From: Glandiceps talaboti
Taxonomy: Eukaryota; Hemichordata; Enteropneusta; Spengelidae
Reading direction: 5' to 3'
DNA length: 64,000 nucleotides
NCBI RefSeq assembly: GCF_964340395.1
Contig: NC_135564.1
Location: 2,767,001-2,831,000 of the forward strand
Shown: positions 13,945 to 28,500 of the stretch, piece by piece
Layout: every line of letters starts with the position of its first letter
Numbering within the stretch: position 1 is the stretch's first letter
Made by a program: the position numbers and the translations under genes
The notes under the pieces: generated by a model
Seen by the model: only the letters and a program-made list of their open reading frames with translations
Database searches by the model: none
What the model was told of the DNA's origin: nothing

Positions 13945-14439
13945 GATCAACACAGGGGTATTTAAGTGATGCATGCACTGACCAGAAACAATTCTTTTTT
14001 TTTTGGCCTTTCAGATTTTTTTGGCCTCTTAGATTTATAATTGAAGCCACAACTTTAACTCATTAAAGGCTGGCACCCTATTTTAGGGTGCAATATTACA
14101 TAGACTTTTAATACTAAAAACCAAGTCATTAAAGGTTTAACAGACACACATCCCAGTAGAAATACTTTGAACTCATACTACCAATACAATGAAAATTAGC
14201 TCCAAATAAATTTTCTTTTCAGTGAGTATTTAATCTCTTGAAAGACACATTCTACAGTATTTTCCTGGGTACACAGCTTAGTCAACTTTTTATGTCATTG
14301 CCACATTTGGAATTGCATTGATGGTCTTATCTTTTCTCAAAAATCTGAAAAATCTCAAAAACATATCTCCCTTCAAAAATATTCAGCCATTCAAGTCATT
14401 CAGCCGTTCACCACTGGTGCTACTGATCACTACATTTTG

Positions 14440-14486
14440 TTGATTTTTGTGCTATACAAATATTTTTGATTGATTGATTGATTTCA
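14440..14486 (+). mobile_element. SINE/LINE 3' tail with TTGA repeats
   Basis: GTGCTATACAAATATTTTTG followed by TTGA repeats, a usual 3' tail of non-LTR-mobilised SINEs. The 5' limit is unclear. Confidence 0.45.
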
Positions 14487-15107
14487 AAAATATATGTCAC
14501 CAGCTGTCACGTGGCTTCAATTAGAAATTTTTAGTAAACACACCAAAGTCAAGCCTCAAACATTTCATGGCTATAAGTTACAGTGAATCTTAGAGTGGCA
14601 TAGTCTGTAATGAAAACTTAATTATCAGCAAAAGTCAGTAAACAAATGTGTATGTATGATAATAAATACATCGCAGTAAACCACAGCCTCTTTTCGGCAC
14701 CATCCAAGATGCACCGCCAATATTTCGAAGTGTCGCGGAAGAAATAACAGCTCTGGTTTGTGAGAATAAATACATACTCCAACTGAATTGTAACAAGCTA
14801 CAAAGTTTGCCTGTCTCAAGCTGTGTTAAAACTATCTACATATAGTTATAGTTTCTCTATTTATTATGGTGTAATCTTTCACTCCCTGGTGTTTAATTAT
14901 TACATAGCACACACACCTACGCAGTAAACTAACAATTTCACTAAATCTGCAAGCTCAGTGCATGTTGTGGTGTTCTGTGTTCTGTAACAATTAAACAACA
15001 AGTGACTGTGTAGTAATAGTGAGATTTATCTGATTTGACAGTTTGTGTTTATAGTGATTTCTGACGGTAGAATTTAGTACTTCAAATAGAGGAACTCATC
15101 ACACCTA

Positions 15108-15288
15108 CATAGTCTTAGTCTAGTTCCTATACAGTATCGTTACCACACCTCCACTCAGTGGTTTAGTTAGAAATCCTGTTGGCATAACACCTAGATAGTC
15201 TTAGTCTAGTTCCTATACAGTATCGTTACAATTTACACCTCCACTCAGTGGTTTAGTTAGAAACCATGTTGGCATCCAGACTAACCTA
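15108..15288 (+). repeat. TAGTCTAG short-element cluster, copy 2
   Basis: Two tandem ~85-bp units: TCTAGTTCCTATACAGTATC, ACACCTCCACTCAGTGGTTT, GTTGGCAT. The outer ends TAGTCTTAG and CCAGACTAA are inverted, as in a tiny MITE. Confidence 0.65.
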
Positions 15289-17397
15289 GTTTTAGAACAG
15301 CTTGTGACAGATAAACTTGGTAGCTTGTTAGAATTCAATTGTAAAACTTCTGATTTGATACAGTATGATAGATGTGGGCATGTGTGCATCAAGAGACAGT
15401 AACCAAGAATGATGTTATCTTAATTTTTTTGGTAACTAAAATATTATGTCACTTTTTATCATATCGGAATACATGGTAAGCAATCTATGATACTAGTTGC
15501 TGGACATGATTCAATATATCACTTGTTTTTAGTAGTTGGAATTAGAGCATTTTGATAAGAAGTGAAAGTAACCACTAAAAGCTATACATTTAGTGACTGT
15601 GTCCCTTCAAGTTTCACTTCACAATAGAAAGTATTCACTAAAATACATAAATTTATGCAATTTACATTTACACTTCAAAATGGAAAGAAATCAATACATT
15701 ATACATCAATCACAATATTAAGATGGATTTTGTGAATATTTCACACTGTATACTTTAACTGCTATATGCCTCTTGATTTTACAGAAGTGTACTTACAACA
15801 CATAACTCAATAATTTAGTATTACTTAAAAATGAAATGAAATCAATACTATAATTATTGACAATCTAGTAGAAATGTACAGAAATGTACTCTTGAAATAC
15901 ATTAATTGCAAGATAGATTTAATAGAAAATTGAATTATTCATGCCAAATATGTCACTTCATTGCTAATATTTTTAACATATTTTTTTTTTGCAATTACTG
16001 TGTTTTTTTGGCGATCAAATATCTGATTAATTGCCATCATCCCTGACTATAGATACGTGTTAAGTTCACAGGTCATTTCAATCAATGTACAAAATTCAGA
16101 AAATCTAGTTTAATAGAGATGATTTGAACCAAGACAATGGCAATCTGATTGAAAGTTAATGGAGAAAATGAACCCATTTCATTTATAACCAGATTTCATG
16201 TCTAAATAGAAGACGTGATTACTCAACATATCCTGACAAAGTAACAGGTATAAAACTGTCGGATTTTCATCAGCTTAAAAAGATGATCTAGTATGCTGTA
16301 TGCATTGTCTCTTGTTCTGATGTATATTCCTCTTTATAAAATTTGCAAATTCTGTAAAAATTTTGTAACATTTTAAATGTGGTTGAGGACACAGTGTATT
16401 GGTTGTTTGTTGTCTCTGCAATCATATGAATTGGTTTAAATCTTACATTGTATTACAGATGGTGAAAATTTCATGGCTCTAATACACAACTTGATATTTA
16501 CAAAATGATCAATACACACAAATTACCATATACATTTATCAATTATACAAACTGAATAACGCCACTCATAACTTGTGATTTTTACATTCAGCTTTCAAAA
16601 GTGGAAGAAGACAACTTTTGTATGAGAGATTCAGCTTTCAGGTCAAAAAAGAATATATGAACAAAACTGCCTGCATGATTAATGACTGTATATAATAGAG
16701 TTTTACCATATTATGTTAGCCTCCAAGTGTTAGCTGCAAGTAGCCAGATGTTACTTTGTTTGATTGGGTCAACGTTTTTAATAGAAACTGCAGAGATAAG
16801 TACTTTGTATCTTTAAAAGTCATTTCTAATTTTGGTGTAGGGATTTAAGGGTTAGTGTGCTAAATGTATTTACCAGATTCTGATTTCAGGATCCCTGTGG
16901 ACTCAAAATGACCCAATTTGAAATTCTAGTTTGCAGTCTACTCTGGTGTATATTTCATGTTAATATATGTACTGTGGTTGCACAGATTCTAGTTTGCATA
17001 TGCACAAGGATCACTATACCATGCATGAGCCAGATTCAACAAAAAAATATGGAATATATACTCTGGTTGTTCTATGTCATGACAACGCGTGTCTACGTCA
17101 CTGGTTCTGCTGTGTTCGAAATATCAGTTAAACGTTCAAGATTGACATTACTTTCCACGATTTTTCTTTGATATTACAGGCGCTGGTATAATTATGGTAT
17201 TCCCCAATATTTATCTTCATTCAGCCAGAAAAAACTTGTGACCTAAGGGTTGTCACTAGAGTACAATGAAGGTCAAAGCCAAGGTCAAAGGTCTCAAAAG
17301 AAAGTGTACACCTAAGAATATAGGGATAGACACTTGAATGGAGTCTCTATGTATTAAAGTTTTTTAATTATGTGGTAAATCATGATTGGTCAAATTT

Positions 17398-17515
17398 CTA
17401 TATGTCACAAAACAAAATGATGTGCATATGTTCCATATAACATGTCACCTTTGTACCAAGTTTGAAAGAAATTGGATACTATATGTCTGAGAAATTATGT
17501 ATTATGGACGGAGAG
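17398..17515 (+). repeat. Interspersed repeat pair, copy 1
   Basis: ATGTCACAAAACAAAATGAT, GTGCATATGTTCCATATAAC, TTTGAAAGAAATTGGATACT, then CTGAGAAATTATGTATTATGG. Preceded by AAGGTCAAAGCCAAGGTCAA, a common feature of marine-invertebrate repeats. Confidence 0.6.
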
Positions 17516-17876
17516 AGTCCATTGTAACAGTTCCCCCTTCGGGGTAGACTGAAAATACACTAACCTTTTTACACTGATGACTGATTTTGAATGTTACCTT
17601 ATATAGAGATATGGTGCTAAAACTGCTGGACTTAAATCACATTGTAATGTCTTTGTACTCAGTCCTGCCCAATTCCTAATTCCTGATTTCAGTGAAATAT
17701 AAAGACCCAGTAGCTGTCACTTTTTGCTATTTTTCATAAAATTTGCTCACTGAAAAATATGCCAACCACTAGTGGCAGATCTCAAATTGTTATACTTAGA
17801 TGAACTGCCTCTCTACTTGTAATTGATACTATTGTGTACACTGCCTTGATGTCCATGTGTAAACAGTATGGATACA

Positions 17877-17996
17877 TGTCACAAAACAAAGTGATGTGCA
17901 TATGTTCCATATGACATGTCACCTTTGTACCAGGTTTGAAAGAAATTGGATACTGCATGTCTGAGAAGTGATGTATTATGGATGGACAGAGTCCAT
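17877..17996 (+). repeat. Interspersed repeat pair, copy 2
   Basis: About 90 percent like 17398-17515 over ~118 bp by eye, same orientation, about 480 bp downstream. Confidence 0.65.
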
Positions 17997-18275
17997 TTGT
18001 AATAATACATGTAGCTGGTACAATTGGACTGTTTCAAAGTCAACACATTATAAATTTATGGCACGTTGATAGCATTTGATCACTATCTAGGTGACAAACA
18101 TTTCAATAACTAAAACAACACAACTAACTTGATACTAAGAACAAAAATAATGCAAAAATAGTTGAAATGACAGCTACTGAGACTAGAATTCTCTACATTG
18201 TGTATTCTGCGTACAGATAAAATGATTTTGTTGATCAAGATGAATGAAGGGACTCCAAAAGTTGAACATCTTCAA

Positions 18276-18326
18276 TCATTCCATTTCAAGTGAAGCATTG
18301 ACAGCCGGATAATGTTCAAAGAATGC
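18276..18326 (-). CDS. DNPEP: DNPEP coding exon 14 (last, 16 codons plus TGA)
   Basis: Reads [16 protein letters not shown] then TGA, directly continuing SLYK of exon 13; vertebrate proteins have a similar short hydrophobic tail after LFK. The acceptor has a strong pyrimidine tract, ctttctttcttttttctttgcag in the minus sense. It lies 12,255 bp from exon 13. No canonical AATAAA was found close downstream. Confidence 0.92.
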   Translation of the reverse strand, partial: AFFEHYPAVNASLEME

Positions 18327-21300
18327 CTGCAAAGAAAAAAGAAAGAAAGAAAGTTCCAATAAACAGAGATTTCACCTGACTTAACTTTACGTGATCTTAC
18401 AAGACAGTGTTGTCATCAATCAATGACATAACATAGTATTTGGCTGTACAATGATAAACAATATACTCACTGAATTGTTGAATCCTTACAACTACACAGC
18501 TTCAACAGGAATGTTTTTGAAACAGTTTTGTTGGCTATTACATGAATTAATCATAATACTGTATACTTTGAATACTATTGAATCAACAGTTGATAAACAT
18601 ATTTGTATACACATAATATAATAATGTTAATAATAATGTTGGGTTCTTATATAGCGCTTTCCCACGCCGTCACGGTGCTCAAAGCGCTTTACAATTATTA
18701 CCCCTGGCTAGGATCAGAACGGCACAACGGCCCTTTAGTCTTCCTCAACTCCCCAGGGAGCATACAATCCATTGCAGCCATTTCAGCGCATAGGATTAAA
18801 GCCTTCACATTGCAACCTACATCCTACCAGGTCCCCAATTATACAGCTGGGTTGACTGAGGCACAGTCGTGGTTCAAATCTTGCCCAAGGACTTTAGCCA
18901 CTCAGAAACAAACAGCAGGCAGCGACAGGGCTCGAACCTGCAACCTGTAGATTCCAAGCCGGTCACGCTAACCATTCACCCATCATGACTCCTAAAATAT
19001 GGTACACTAAATCCTGTAATCAAGTTGATTTTGGGGTCAACATCCAAAACTCAGTGCCCCGATGTCATCTTGATTTCAACCTGTTACTGTACTACTTATG
19101 GGTGAATTCAACCTCTCATGGACATGCACAATGTCTCATTATTGGTATTTTTACCATTTTCAGTGAATTTATTGTTGGTTGTCTGATCATGAAAATAATA
19201 CTCTTATTAATAGCTAGTACAGGTTTAAGAAAGAACAACAAAACACAAACTCTACAAAATACAATGAATGTTTACAGTCTACTAAATCTTAAATAATGAT
19301 AAAATTGAGTCATGCTACGATATCTTGCTCGCTATCATTTCTTGATAACTGTCTTTTTGTCAGCCATATTGTGAACAAGTTGAAAGTAAACCCGAGTCAT
19401 TTCATTGTGTCCGACTTCTCCACAACTCTTCAATTTCTTCAATATGACTTCTAGAAATGTCCTCACAAAAAAGATAATTAACTCCTTTCTGGTAAAAAAA
19501 ATTATGAAAGATTTGAGAGCAACTTTCCATAACTGATTGTGAGTAGAAATTGTAATCAGTTCTGTGGCTGGACCAGAACAGTTACTGTGTACAAAAAAAA
19601 AGGTTTGGAGAACATATACAAGTCTCTAGTCATTATATGGTGCCCTCCACCCCTTCAATTTCCAAACCAGATCTCTACAAAGCCTCTAAAGAATGGCCTC
19701 TCCTTGATGTCTACATTGACAAATCCTCAGCATCAAAAGAAACCATAGAAGACATTGTATGCAACATTACGTGTTTTCAATGGTTCCTAACTTACTAAGT
19801 TTTAATCCAAACCAAACCTTTTGTTGTCTGGTCTCTGGTATGAATGCAGCAAATATTTCAAACATACTTAGTTTTATACTAGAGAACAAGAGATTGGGTT
19901 CGAGTTTGAACTTTGTGACAGCAGGGTGTCAACCAGTCTGTCATCCACATCCCACATCTGTTTTTCAGCACTGAATTCTATTTTTAAATGGAACTTGCCG
20001 ACATATTTTTTTCATTTCCTGTTATGCAGAAATCAATACTTGTAAACATTTCAAAAAACAACATTTTATCCCTTAGATTTGCTAAAAACAAAACTTTCCT
20101 ATAGACTGTGTATGTAGTACTAGTAGAATTATAATAAAGAGGAGTCTGAACAGAGGAAAACATTGACAATAGTCTGGCCAAATTTACTTTGAACATACGG
20201 CCATCGTTCCTTTACCCTCTGAGCTGGGACACTTGATATGACAAATGCAACATGGGTAGCACAGGTTAACCAAATACTGAGGTGTGAAAAAATCTAAAAA
20301 ACTGTTGCAAAGAAGGTAAACCGAGCAGATATGCAGATATAAGTATACTTCAATCAGTTACTAGGTCACTCTGGAGATTTTTAAGTGTATTTCGCTAGAG
20401 GGAACTTTTCGTCTCTTGGCAACGCCACGTTTCTGACTTCAACGAGTATGCTGAAATATTGTATAAGGCTATAATATGTCTACTGTGCAGTTGTCTCCTG
20501 CTGTTAAATGGGTTGATATTTCAAGAGTTTCATTTAGAGTAGTTTTGTGTGAATGGAATAATAATTTCATACCTGTTAAATTATTTGACAATTTGTACTT
20601 ATAATATATGTACGAACAGACCTAAATGAATGATGGAGGTGGCATATTTTTAAGAAATGGAACTTTTACATTCTAAATCTTTATATTCTAACCATAGTTT
20701 TCTCCAGATTTTAGATCTCTGATATCAGGTAGGATAAGTCTGATAAAAATGTAGTTTTGTAGCTATCAATGATAAGTTTTTGAGGGTTTTGGTGATAAAA
20801 AAACGTTCTGTTCACCTTCCAGGTGTTTTTTTGATGTACCTACAGCCTTTTAATCTAAAATGTGATAACCCTCCAAACAACGTGACACGGATTGAAGCGA
20901 TAAAATAACCAAAAGTAACAAAGTTCACACTCTACACTACTGTATAAAGTTTAAAAGTCACCATTCCTATTTTATCGATTATTATTGTACTTTGTTCCAG
21001 TATATTTCCCAGCTTTACAAATTTGGATTCTTTCATTTTGTAGTCTGCTCACTGGATAGATGGAACCACCATGCCATTACAATTGACATGGGGTCACAGG
21101 TTAAAGGTCACAAAATTCAAAGTAAGATTGAAAATTTGTACAGGAAAATTTGTAGATCCTTTTTCAAATTTGGATTTTTTGACTTATTAGAGGAATTTTG
21201 TGACATAATATTTTCACATATATTAATAACTTGAAGATAGATATCTAGAAAAATTTTGGTGTTTAAAATTAAGCTGACAGCAAATTTCTTGATTTTCTCA

Positions 21301-22444
21301 ATAAATGCATGTACATTATGGCGACAAATGTTGCTTCAGGGATAATATGAAAACCAGATACACAATTTATGATATAAAAATGGAATAAGATTCTGACAAA
21401 GCAGTGAATTGATTACTTTCTTTCACTCTCTACCTTTCATTGTGTATAAAATATCAAATATGAATAAAAATAGCAGTTTTATATCCACAAATCAATAATT
21501 ACAAATCAGTTAGTTATATTGTTCAATCAAAGATACTATTGTTGTTGTTGAATATTAAAATATGTTAGTAACTTTTTCTAAGTTTAAAAAGATAGCACAG
21601 AGATCCTTGATAAAAAAAATCATCTTTGCATCTTGCTGTCACTGTGTGTGTATGCCTTTAACACTGTGTGTGTATATGACTCCAGGGCGATAACATGTAT
21701 ACAAATAAGTAATTGTCAGATGTGTTGATTCAGTATACAGTACTCAGTTCTAGGACATTATATATTGTTTGTTCTGACTATTTCCTCATTCATAAAGAAA
21801 TTGCACACATCAGATTCTTGATATAAAAGCATGTATCACCTTCTGTTCCTGTGTGTATGCCTACAAGGTAATTATTAACACTGGATGTATGTCCATGAGG
21901 CAATCTAACAGAACCAGGATCAGTGTGCCTTCTAACGATAGCCAAATTTTGTTGTTGTGAGTCAAAATGATAAAAACTGGCGGTTCGTGTGTGTCACCAC
22001 ATAGAAAGAGATAGGGGAACACTAAATTTTGGTGCGTCATCACTGAGAAATTGTGTGCGTCAGTGGCGCGTCAAATTGGCTTAGAGGGCACATTGACCAG
22101 GATAGTGCAATTGTAAGGTCTGATGATGCAGTTATACTATGTACTTGTAACTTTGTTCCATATTAGGACACTATGTTGCTTGTTATTACTGTTTTCTGGT
22201 TTCAAAATTGTACATATTCTTGGTATAAAATCCTACAACATGTATGTTCCTCTTTCACTATGTGTATATGCCTATCTAACAGTACAAGGATATTTTGTTG
22301 GATTTGATAATACAATACAGTGATCTAAGAATGTCTTCTATCTCTGTTCTTTATTAGAACACTATACTTTGTGTTCTTACTGTTTCCCAGTTCACAAAGA
22401 GAATGTACATAATTATTCTTGATATGAAATCCCACAGGTATGTA

Positions 22445-22476
<32 letters not shown>

Positions 22477-22554
22477 CGTGCGTGCGTGCATGCATGCATG
22501 CATGCATGTATGTATGTATGTATGTATGTATGTATGTGTGTGTGTGTGTGTGTG

Positions 22555-22593
<39 letters not shown>

Positions 22594-25500
22594 GTTGTGT
22601 ATATGCCTATAAGGATAATCATTAGACTTCAGCTAGATCTGATGATTCAGTACACAGTGTACTATGTTCTATATAAGGACTAAGTGTGGTATAAATTATC
22701 TCAAAGAGAGTCTTAGATTCAATAAAGTATTAGCACTGCACTATATTAGGACACTATGTACTTTGTTATTACTCTCAATATATATAATTAACATATATCT
22801 AATGAGACAGATGAGAAACTGAGGAGAAATTTGTCACGATGATAAGAAGTAAAACATTAGTGCCACAAGTCAAGGTAATGATGTACGTGTCACAACTTAC
22901 AATACCTTATACTAGAAAACCTATTTACTTCACTTGTCTAACTTGCAACATGGCATTTGGTATATACATGCTATAAAATAGGTAAACATTACAGGACTGT
23001 TTTACCTATATTTTTCTATACTTCAATTTTATAATAATAATAATCATAATTTTAGTTTTTATATAGTGCTTTCCAACTCTGTGCTCAAAGCACTTTACAA
23101 TTATTACCCCTGGCACAGATCTATAGCAGCACAATGGCCCTTTATACTTCATCAACTCCCTGGGGAGCATACAATCCATTGCAGCCTATGTAAGCACATA
23201 GGATTAAAGCATTCACATTGCAACCTCTAGCCTACCAGGTCCCCAATTATACAGCTGGGTTGACTGAGGCACAGTCATGGTTCAAATCTTGCCCAAAGAC
23301 TTTAGCCACTCAGAAACAAATGGCAGTGATGGGGCTCGAACCTGCAACCTGCAGATTCCAAGCCAGCCACTCTAACCATTCATCCATCATGATTCCACAA
23401 CCTGCAACCTGCAGATTCCAAGCCAGCCACTCTAACCATTCACCCATCATGATTCTAGCAGCATTTATTCATTACATACAAAACTGAATGGCTTTCAACT
23501 GTAACTGTATTTCGTGAGGTTTAAAAACCATCAAGCTTAAAAGTACACTGTACACTAAAATTTGGTAGTCTATCAAAGTACATTTCACTTTGTACAATAT
23601 ACCAAAAACAACGCCCTCTCCTTGTTGTAAAGACTGTAACCTATCAAAACATAACAAGTAATCCAACATATTTTCTAGTTTTACAAGGACTCATACATCA
23701 CTTTACATAAATGGCATATAAGGATATTTCAACATGAACTTATTAATATCATAACAAAGGTACACTTCCTTGTTTCACAAGGACATACTTGCTAGTTTCA
23801 CAAGGTTTCACACATCACTTTCAATGCCATTATGATATTTCAACATGCACTTATTAAATCATAACAAAGGTACACTTTCTAGTTTCACAAGGACATACTT
23901 TCTAGTATCAAAAGGATTCACACATCACTTTAAAATAGCATAAGGACATTTCAACATAAATGTATCTAGATCCATCATAACAAGGACACACTCTCTACGT
24001 TCACACATCAATTCAAACTGCATATTGGAATATTAATTTCCCACATGAACTTATCAGAAGATCATAACAAGGACACACTCTCTAGTTTCACACATCACTG
24101 TTTTTTTGTTGAGTGGAAGGCCATTTATTATGCTCTTAAGTTGTTACCAAGAGACACACTGACAGACCACAGCATTGCCTCCTTAATGTTTTGTACCCTT
24201 TGAAGATATCGGCATTAAGTACATGATACAATGTACATGTGATGTCACACATTCAATCTCCAGTTCATCATGAGGAGAAACTTTACTTTACTATGCAACT
24301 TCATATATGTACAAATATGTTATGTGAACGTTATACCTTCAGTACTATTAGTAGATAACCTTTTTCTACATCCGACATCCTTGTCGAGTATGTTAAATTA
24401 TACTTTCCATCTCACGTTTACTGTCAACATTCAATCTCCAGTTCATGATGGAGAGAAAACATTATTCTACTTCTAACATCCTTGTCGAGTATTCTCAATT
24501 TCACGCCTACTGTAAAATACATCTACTGGGTACATACATTTGTGTACCTTCACTGAATACACTACACTATAACATGTCTATTCTGTAACATACAAGGAAA
24601 CTATTAATCAGCTGGTCAACATGTACTACAGCCCAATATTGGATTTGTGAAAAACAGTTCTCTGGCAGCACTTTAGGAAAAGTTCATCCCAACTGATAAA
24701 AGATAATACTTTTGCGAGAACATGGGATTAAAACATGGGCCTTTAAAGGCTTTTAGTAGGATTACAATTAAAAAGTTTGGTGGGAAAAAGTTTAGCAACC
24801 TGCAGAATGATTCAAAGCCAGCCACTCTAACCATTGCCTAACATGACTCCATAAATATCAAATATTTTTATATCAATGTCAAAAAGTGATGTCACAGTTA
24901 TTGTGTTCAATTGATAGGTTTTTTTCTCTTACTTCTGTTAATGACTGTCTATTTCTCAACTAATAATGATAACAATAATGAAGAAGATTTATAATACATC
25001 TATATAATCTCTGCAAGCAGAGCTCAAGGTGTAAAGTACGTATGGGGATCATTTTACTGTTGGAAAGAATGAAAAGTGAATGCACAGACAGTGACCTGGA
25101 TAGAGGGTAAATGGAGAAGGTAGAGACTAATGTTTAAAGAGACAGGTCTTGAGAGAGTGGTGGAAGGATGTAAGAGACTTGGAGCAGTGGAGATTGAAAG
25201 GAAGAAACTATACTATTAAAAGACAGCAAAAATTATTTAGGGTGGTCAAAGATTATGACCCATTTAATCAACAGGTAGTAGTAGTTGTTAGTAATCAATG
25301 TATGACTTACAACAAAACAGTTTTCATTTTCTTCCGAAACACATGGCTAATATAATAAAATGTGTTAACTTGTGATGATGACAATGAAAGAATAGAAAGT
25401 AGATGTGGTATTATAACTTGGTTTGTGTAAAGGTTACATCGTATTTGGTGTTAGGAAATTGAATTTGTTGATGACAATGTAATGATAGGTAGATGTGGTA

Positions 25501-28500
25501 TTATAACTTGGTTTGTGTAAAGGTTACATCGTATTTGGTGTTAGGAAATTCAATTTGTTGATGAAAGCTTAAGAATAGAATAATGTAGTTCATTAGAAGT
25601 ATACAGGTGAGGGTGACAATAAACTGGAATTTGTGGTATTTTAAGGGTATACGTACTCCTTACAATTCAAATGACAAGACCCACTGAATTGTCACCCTTT
25701 ATGTAAACAACTCTAGTTTCCTCCACTTTCATCTACTACATAGCTGACAGAGCACATTTCAGTTTCAACTTCTAACCCTTCCATATTCTTACATTGTCAT
25801 AAACAAATTAAATTTTCTAACACCAAATACAACATAACCTTTATACAAACTAAGTTACAATACCACATCTAACTATTCATATTCTTACATTCATGATTGT
25901 CATCAACAAATTATGCTAACACCAAATACAACGTAACCTTTATAGAAGCCAAGTTCAAATACAGCATCTCTATTCTCACACTGTCATCAACAAATTGAAT
26001 TTCCTAACACCAAATACAATGCAACCTTTATACAAGCCAAGTTACAATACCACATCACATCTATACTAATGCTGTCATCAACAAATTGAATTTCCAAACA
26101 CCAAATACAACGTAACCTTTATACTAAGCCAAGTTCAAATACAGCATCTCTATTCTTACACTGTCATAAACAAATAGAATATGCTAACACCAAATACAAC
26201 CTTTATAGAGGCCAAGTTAGAATACCACATCATATCTATTTTAATGCTGTCATCAACAAATTGAATTTTCCTGTTCCAAGTGCTACATAACCTTTACATT
26301 ACACTATATAGCCATGTGACTTTAATATCATGGTCACCTTAGTTGTCTGAGATAATACCTCAAATGACATAGTAAGATTATGCACAGTTCCTGTCCCCAG
26401 TTTGAAAACATAGCAATTTTCCTTGACCCATTCCATCTTTGGGTAAACGAATGATTAGAACCTACAATGTATGTCTGTACAGAGTAAGTCAAACATATTG
26501 TCATGCATATGACAAAGTGACTGTGGATAATAACAAGTTTCAGCTTTATACAAGCCATTTTTAATAGAACACTTTAAAGGTAGGGTGGTCACACAAAAAA
26601 TTTAACTTAGAAATACACTAAAGTTTTCTCTTTCATCTGAAAGCAGTTACTTTTAAAACCAAAATACTTTTTAAATTTTCATGATCGGTTCATCCGTTCA
26701 GAAAATATAGCACTTTTGAGTGCGGAAAATTTTACAAAGTTCAAAGTAGTCTAGTTCTTATACAGTATCGTTATGATTTAGAAACCACAGTTGGCATCCA
26801 GATTGTGTTCAAATCCCAAGTCATCGCAGTAGTGTTATCTTTTCAGTAGAGTTAATATGGGGATGACAAAGAATCATTCTTTTGTTCTGGACCACATTTT
26901 TCTGTACTTCTGCCTAACAACTGCATTTCACATCATAAGTGGACCTTTAAACTGCATCAATCAACTCTTACATCTTGTAACCAAATTTACCCCATCGTAT
27001 TCTAGTACCAAAACATTACACTAAACCTTCTTGGCCTTTTAATCACAACATCTGTTTTGGTAAACTGAAATGCACACAACTATTATCTTCATGTAATTGA
27101 ATGCTATACCTTCATAGCAGTTCTTGTGACCCAGACCACAACAAGAATTGTAAACTTGAGTTGCCATCTAATCTAATTTACTGGTATTGCATTTTACCTT
27201 CATTAGGAACACTCTTCAAATACTTCAAATACCAGGTACTTGTTATTCCAAACTGACACTACACAAACAATACCCTTTAAAATGTTCTCAATGAAAATTT
27301 TTGGCAGGTAATCAAACACACCCCCTGTTTACTGGTAACATCCGCTGGGGAAGAATAGGCCACATGTTAACTCTACTTTACTAAAACATGGTATTTTATG
27401 CCACAAAAAATATTTCAGGTTAACCTAAGATTTTGAAAGTTTACACGAAAAGGAAGTAAGAGTTAAAGGTAAAATAAACAAATGGGTTGAGTCTCTGTAT
27501 TAAATACACCAATGGTATTTTGATGGAAAGTGGATAGCAATACTGGGGATATTTGTATATTTTCTTTCACACTTCTCTTCTCAAGAGGGATTCCTTTAAA
27601 CATGAGAATCTGTCAACATGGTCAAATTACAATGAGGTAGTGGAGGATGGGGAATGTGAGAAAGTTTATGGCTTGTAATGTGAATAATCAAGTAAACACA
27701 TTATGAAGAAATGCCAAAGAGTGTATGTACTTTTCACCTATAGTTTTGTAAAGCTATCAAAGTTAATACTCTGGCAATCAAGGTCTCGGTTTATGAAGAC
27801 ACAAACTGAAATTATTGTTGCGACATGTGAACGGAATTGGTTTAAATCATATATAGCCTCCGTTGGTGGAGGGTCTATGAATTAATTGCGCTAACATTTA
27901 ATAAATAGGGTGATATTTCTTATAAAATCTATTACTTTGCAGTGTACATTTTGGGGTCTTCCAATGTTTACATTGTCTTGATCACAGGATGATTAGAATT
28001 ACACATCAAAGGCATCATTATATATTTATTTACCATCCAACAGGCATTGCCCAATAACAGGAGGAGGGTTCAGTATTTGTGCAGGAGGAAACCAGAGTAC
28101 TTGGGGAAAACCTGTGTTGTTTGGTAGAGTCAAAATGAACGACACACTTCTTACTTACAGTGTGGTAAATTTAAATGAACCCATAATGGATTTAAACCCC
28201 TCAGTGGTATCACATCCGTAGTGGTAAGAGACAAGTGGTTTAACCACTCGATTACTGAGAACCCTATAAAAAGATGCATTTTACATCATAACTCTTCTTT
28301 ATCATAATGATATTTCAAAATTGGATATCAAGAAATATTGATAATTTTATTCTAGGTCAGTGAAAATCATATCACCTTTGGCTTAGCTATAGTATAGTGT
28401 GAAAGTAAGATGTCATGACAACCACAATGTCAGTTTTAATTCAAAATCTCAATTCATCCATTTTCACACCTTCACAACCAGCAAGGTCAGTAATAAAACA

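Noticed and set aside
13653-14066. 137-codon plus frame
   Set aside because: Built around a (CA)n tract with low-complexity flanks; no domain and no splice context.
16908-17171. 87-codon plus frame with hydrophobic segments
   Set aside because: Cys/Ile/Val-rich from AT-rich DNA; no start context, homologue or neighbouring exon.
18603-18950. 115-codon plus frame ending in ARTCNL
   Set aside because: Antisense reading of the type A SINE; the same artefact appears at 23218-23487.
19325-19500. Minus-strand stretch with short coding-like pieces ([17 protein letters not shown])
   Set aside because: Pieces lie in different frames with stops and match no family I can name; an alternative DNPEP terminal exon is not supported by phase or acceptor.
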